Part shown: positions 63,252 to 64,000 of the stretch, piece after piece | How positions within the stretch are numbered: position 1 is the first letter of the stretch | Layout of the letters: each line of letters begins with the position of its first letter | Source: Rhodothermales bacterium | GTDB lineage: Bacteria > Bacteroidota > Rhodothermia > Rhodothermales > VXPQ01 | Reading direction: 5' to 3' | NCBI GenBank assembly: GCA_951812345.1 | Contig: OX638295.1 | Span: 2,668,965-2,732,964, forward strand | Length of the DNA stretch: 64,000 nt | The notes under the pieces: generated by a model | Databases searched by the model: none | What the model was told of the DNA's origin: nothing | What the model saw: only the letters and a program-made list of their open reading frames with translations | Position numbers and translations under genes: made by a program

Positions 63252-64000
63252 ATGATTCGTCGCATCCAGGCCCTGAACTACCGTTGCCTGCGTCATGTGG
63301 ATGTGGCGCTGGATCCTTTTCATGTGCTGGTTGGGCCCAACGCCAGTGGGAAAAGTACGCTATTCGATGTAGTCACCTTCCTCGGTGACATGGTGCGGGA
63401 TGGCCTTGAAGCAGCTGTTGCAAAACGCACCGACAATTTTCAGGATCTTGTTTGGGGAAGACATCAGGACGACCTTGGTTTCGAACTCGCGGTGGAGTTC
63501 GACATTTCCGACTCCATAAAGCAGAAGCTTCCCTCCGACAAAGATTATGAAGTATTTCGTTACGAAGTGGCCATAAAGGAAAAGGCGGATGGCGTAGTTA
63601 TCGACGCGGAGAGGGGACTGCTTATGAAGCATCATAACGTGGAAAGGGCACAACTATCCATGTTTCCTTCCCCTTTACCTCCGGTTGATACCATCTTGCT
63701 GGGGGGGTGGCGCCACGGTGCAAGAACCATACTCAGTAAATCTCCTGAGGGGAAGGACAATTTCAACATTGAGGTTTCACCCTTGCCTGGAAAGGGTTGG
63801 GCAACCAGTATTTCCTTCGGCCCGTATCGTTCGGCGCTTGGCAGTTTGCCTGAGTCCCCTGACAAATTTCCCGTCGCCACCGGCGTCAAACGCATGCTGG
63901 CAACTCAGGTAAAACTCCTGGCTCTGGACAGTGTGAAGATGCGCGAGGCCAGCCCTCCTGCACTTCGTCGCAATGGCTTCTCCAGCGATGGCGCCAATCT
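63252..64000 (+). CDS. AAA-family (SMC/OLD-like) ATPase, 5' part
   Basis: The gene is cut by the right edge. The visible 249 codons start MIRRIQALNYRCLRHVDVAL, with Walker A LVGPNASGKSTLFD, the arrangement of RecF/SMC/OLD-like AAA_21 ATPases that often act in defence or DNA repair, with a C-terminal domain (possibly Toprim or HNH) still to come. AGGAG precedes the ATG at 63252 by 5 bp. No stop appears up to 64000. Whether it is part of a defence system depends on genes beyond the window. Confidence 0.82.
   Translation, partial: MIRRIQALNYRCLRHVDVALDPFHVLVGPNASGKSTLFDVVTFLGDMVRDGLEAAVAKRTDNFQDLVWGRHQDDLGFELAVEFDISDSIKQKLPSDKDYEVFRYEVAIKEKADGVVIDAERGLLMKHHNVERAQLSMFPSPLPPVDTILLGGWRHGARTILSKSPEGKDNFNIEVSPLPGKGWATSISFGPYRSALGSLPESPDKFPVATGVKRMLATQVKLLALDSVKMREASPPALRRNGFSSDGAN

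Overview
The window looks like a chromosomal segment of a GC-rich bacterium (about 60% GC by eye) of the Bacteroidota/Rhodothermota lineage, most like a marine Rhodothermales relative. Pointers to this are a sorting-tail fragment of the type IX secretion class (NYPNPFNP), a TonB-dependent receptor with an N-terminal carboxypeptidase-regulatory-like domain, a catalytic/non-catalytic pair of M16 peptidases, an OMPP1/FadL-type porin and mostly weak Shine-Dalgarno sequences. The placement is an inference from gene content only.

Layout. 1-21.4 kb is mainly core metabolism and housekeeping: the tail of a TPM-type protein, a TPR protein, a CPBP protease, a VOC protein, tRNA-Ala(CGC), aconitase, hydantoinase/oxoprolinase A and B, lexA, recO, comEA, an OmpR-type response regulator with Glu at the phosphoacceptor position, nagB, two M16 peptidases and an ABC exporter. 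21.4-33.9 kb is a scarred accessory island. It holds an MNT-HEPN module lying between two copies of the 3' end of the exporter gene, an IS256 remnant, an XRE-ImmA regulator with a broken PIN partner, a large TM0106-type nuclease-helicase divergent from an AT-rich NYN ribonuclease gene, a frameshifted ammonia-lyase, an AAA_14/DUF4143 ATPase preceded by six 22-bp iterated repeats, and gene fragments (GIY-YIG, RhuM, an ABC pseudogene). TonB lies inside this stretch.

34.0-40.4 kb is the most unusual part. Small secreted four-cysteine proteins alternate with exported lipoproteins in three related units. An ECF sigma factor and its apparent anti-sigma factor lie between units two and three, and the outer part of the anti-sigma protein is a copy of the small Cys-rich protein. 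An AraC-type regulator and an ABC-2 transporter follow. I propose this as a new peptide/lipoprotein system; its function is not known.

40.8-64 kb holds an ankyrin-repeat protein flanked by short direct repeats, an arsenosugar-type radical SAM pair, a second ABC exporter, a troABCD-type metal importer whose two permeases carry C-terminal winged-helix-like tails, ccmF, a degraded phage polyvalent-protein fragment, outer-membrane proteins, prolyl-tRNA synthetase, and the start of an AAA ATPase that runs off the window.

Repeats are a strong theme. A 120-257 bp element with 13-14 bp terminal inverted repeats occurs four times, three of them abutting a stop codon. There are also 73-bp spaced palindromes (x3), 23-bp repeats (x3), 22-bp repeats (x6), 55-bp repeats (x4) and 11-bp phased A-tracts (x4).
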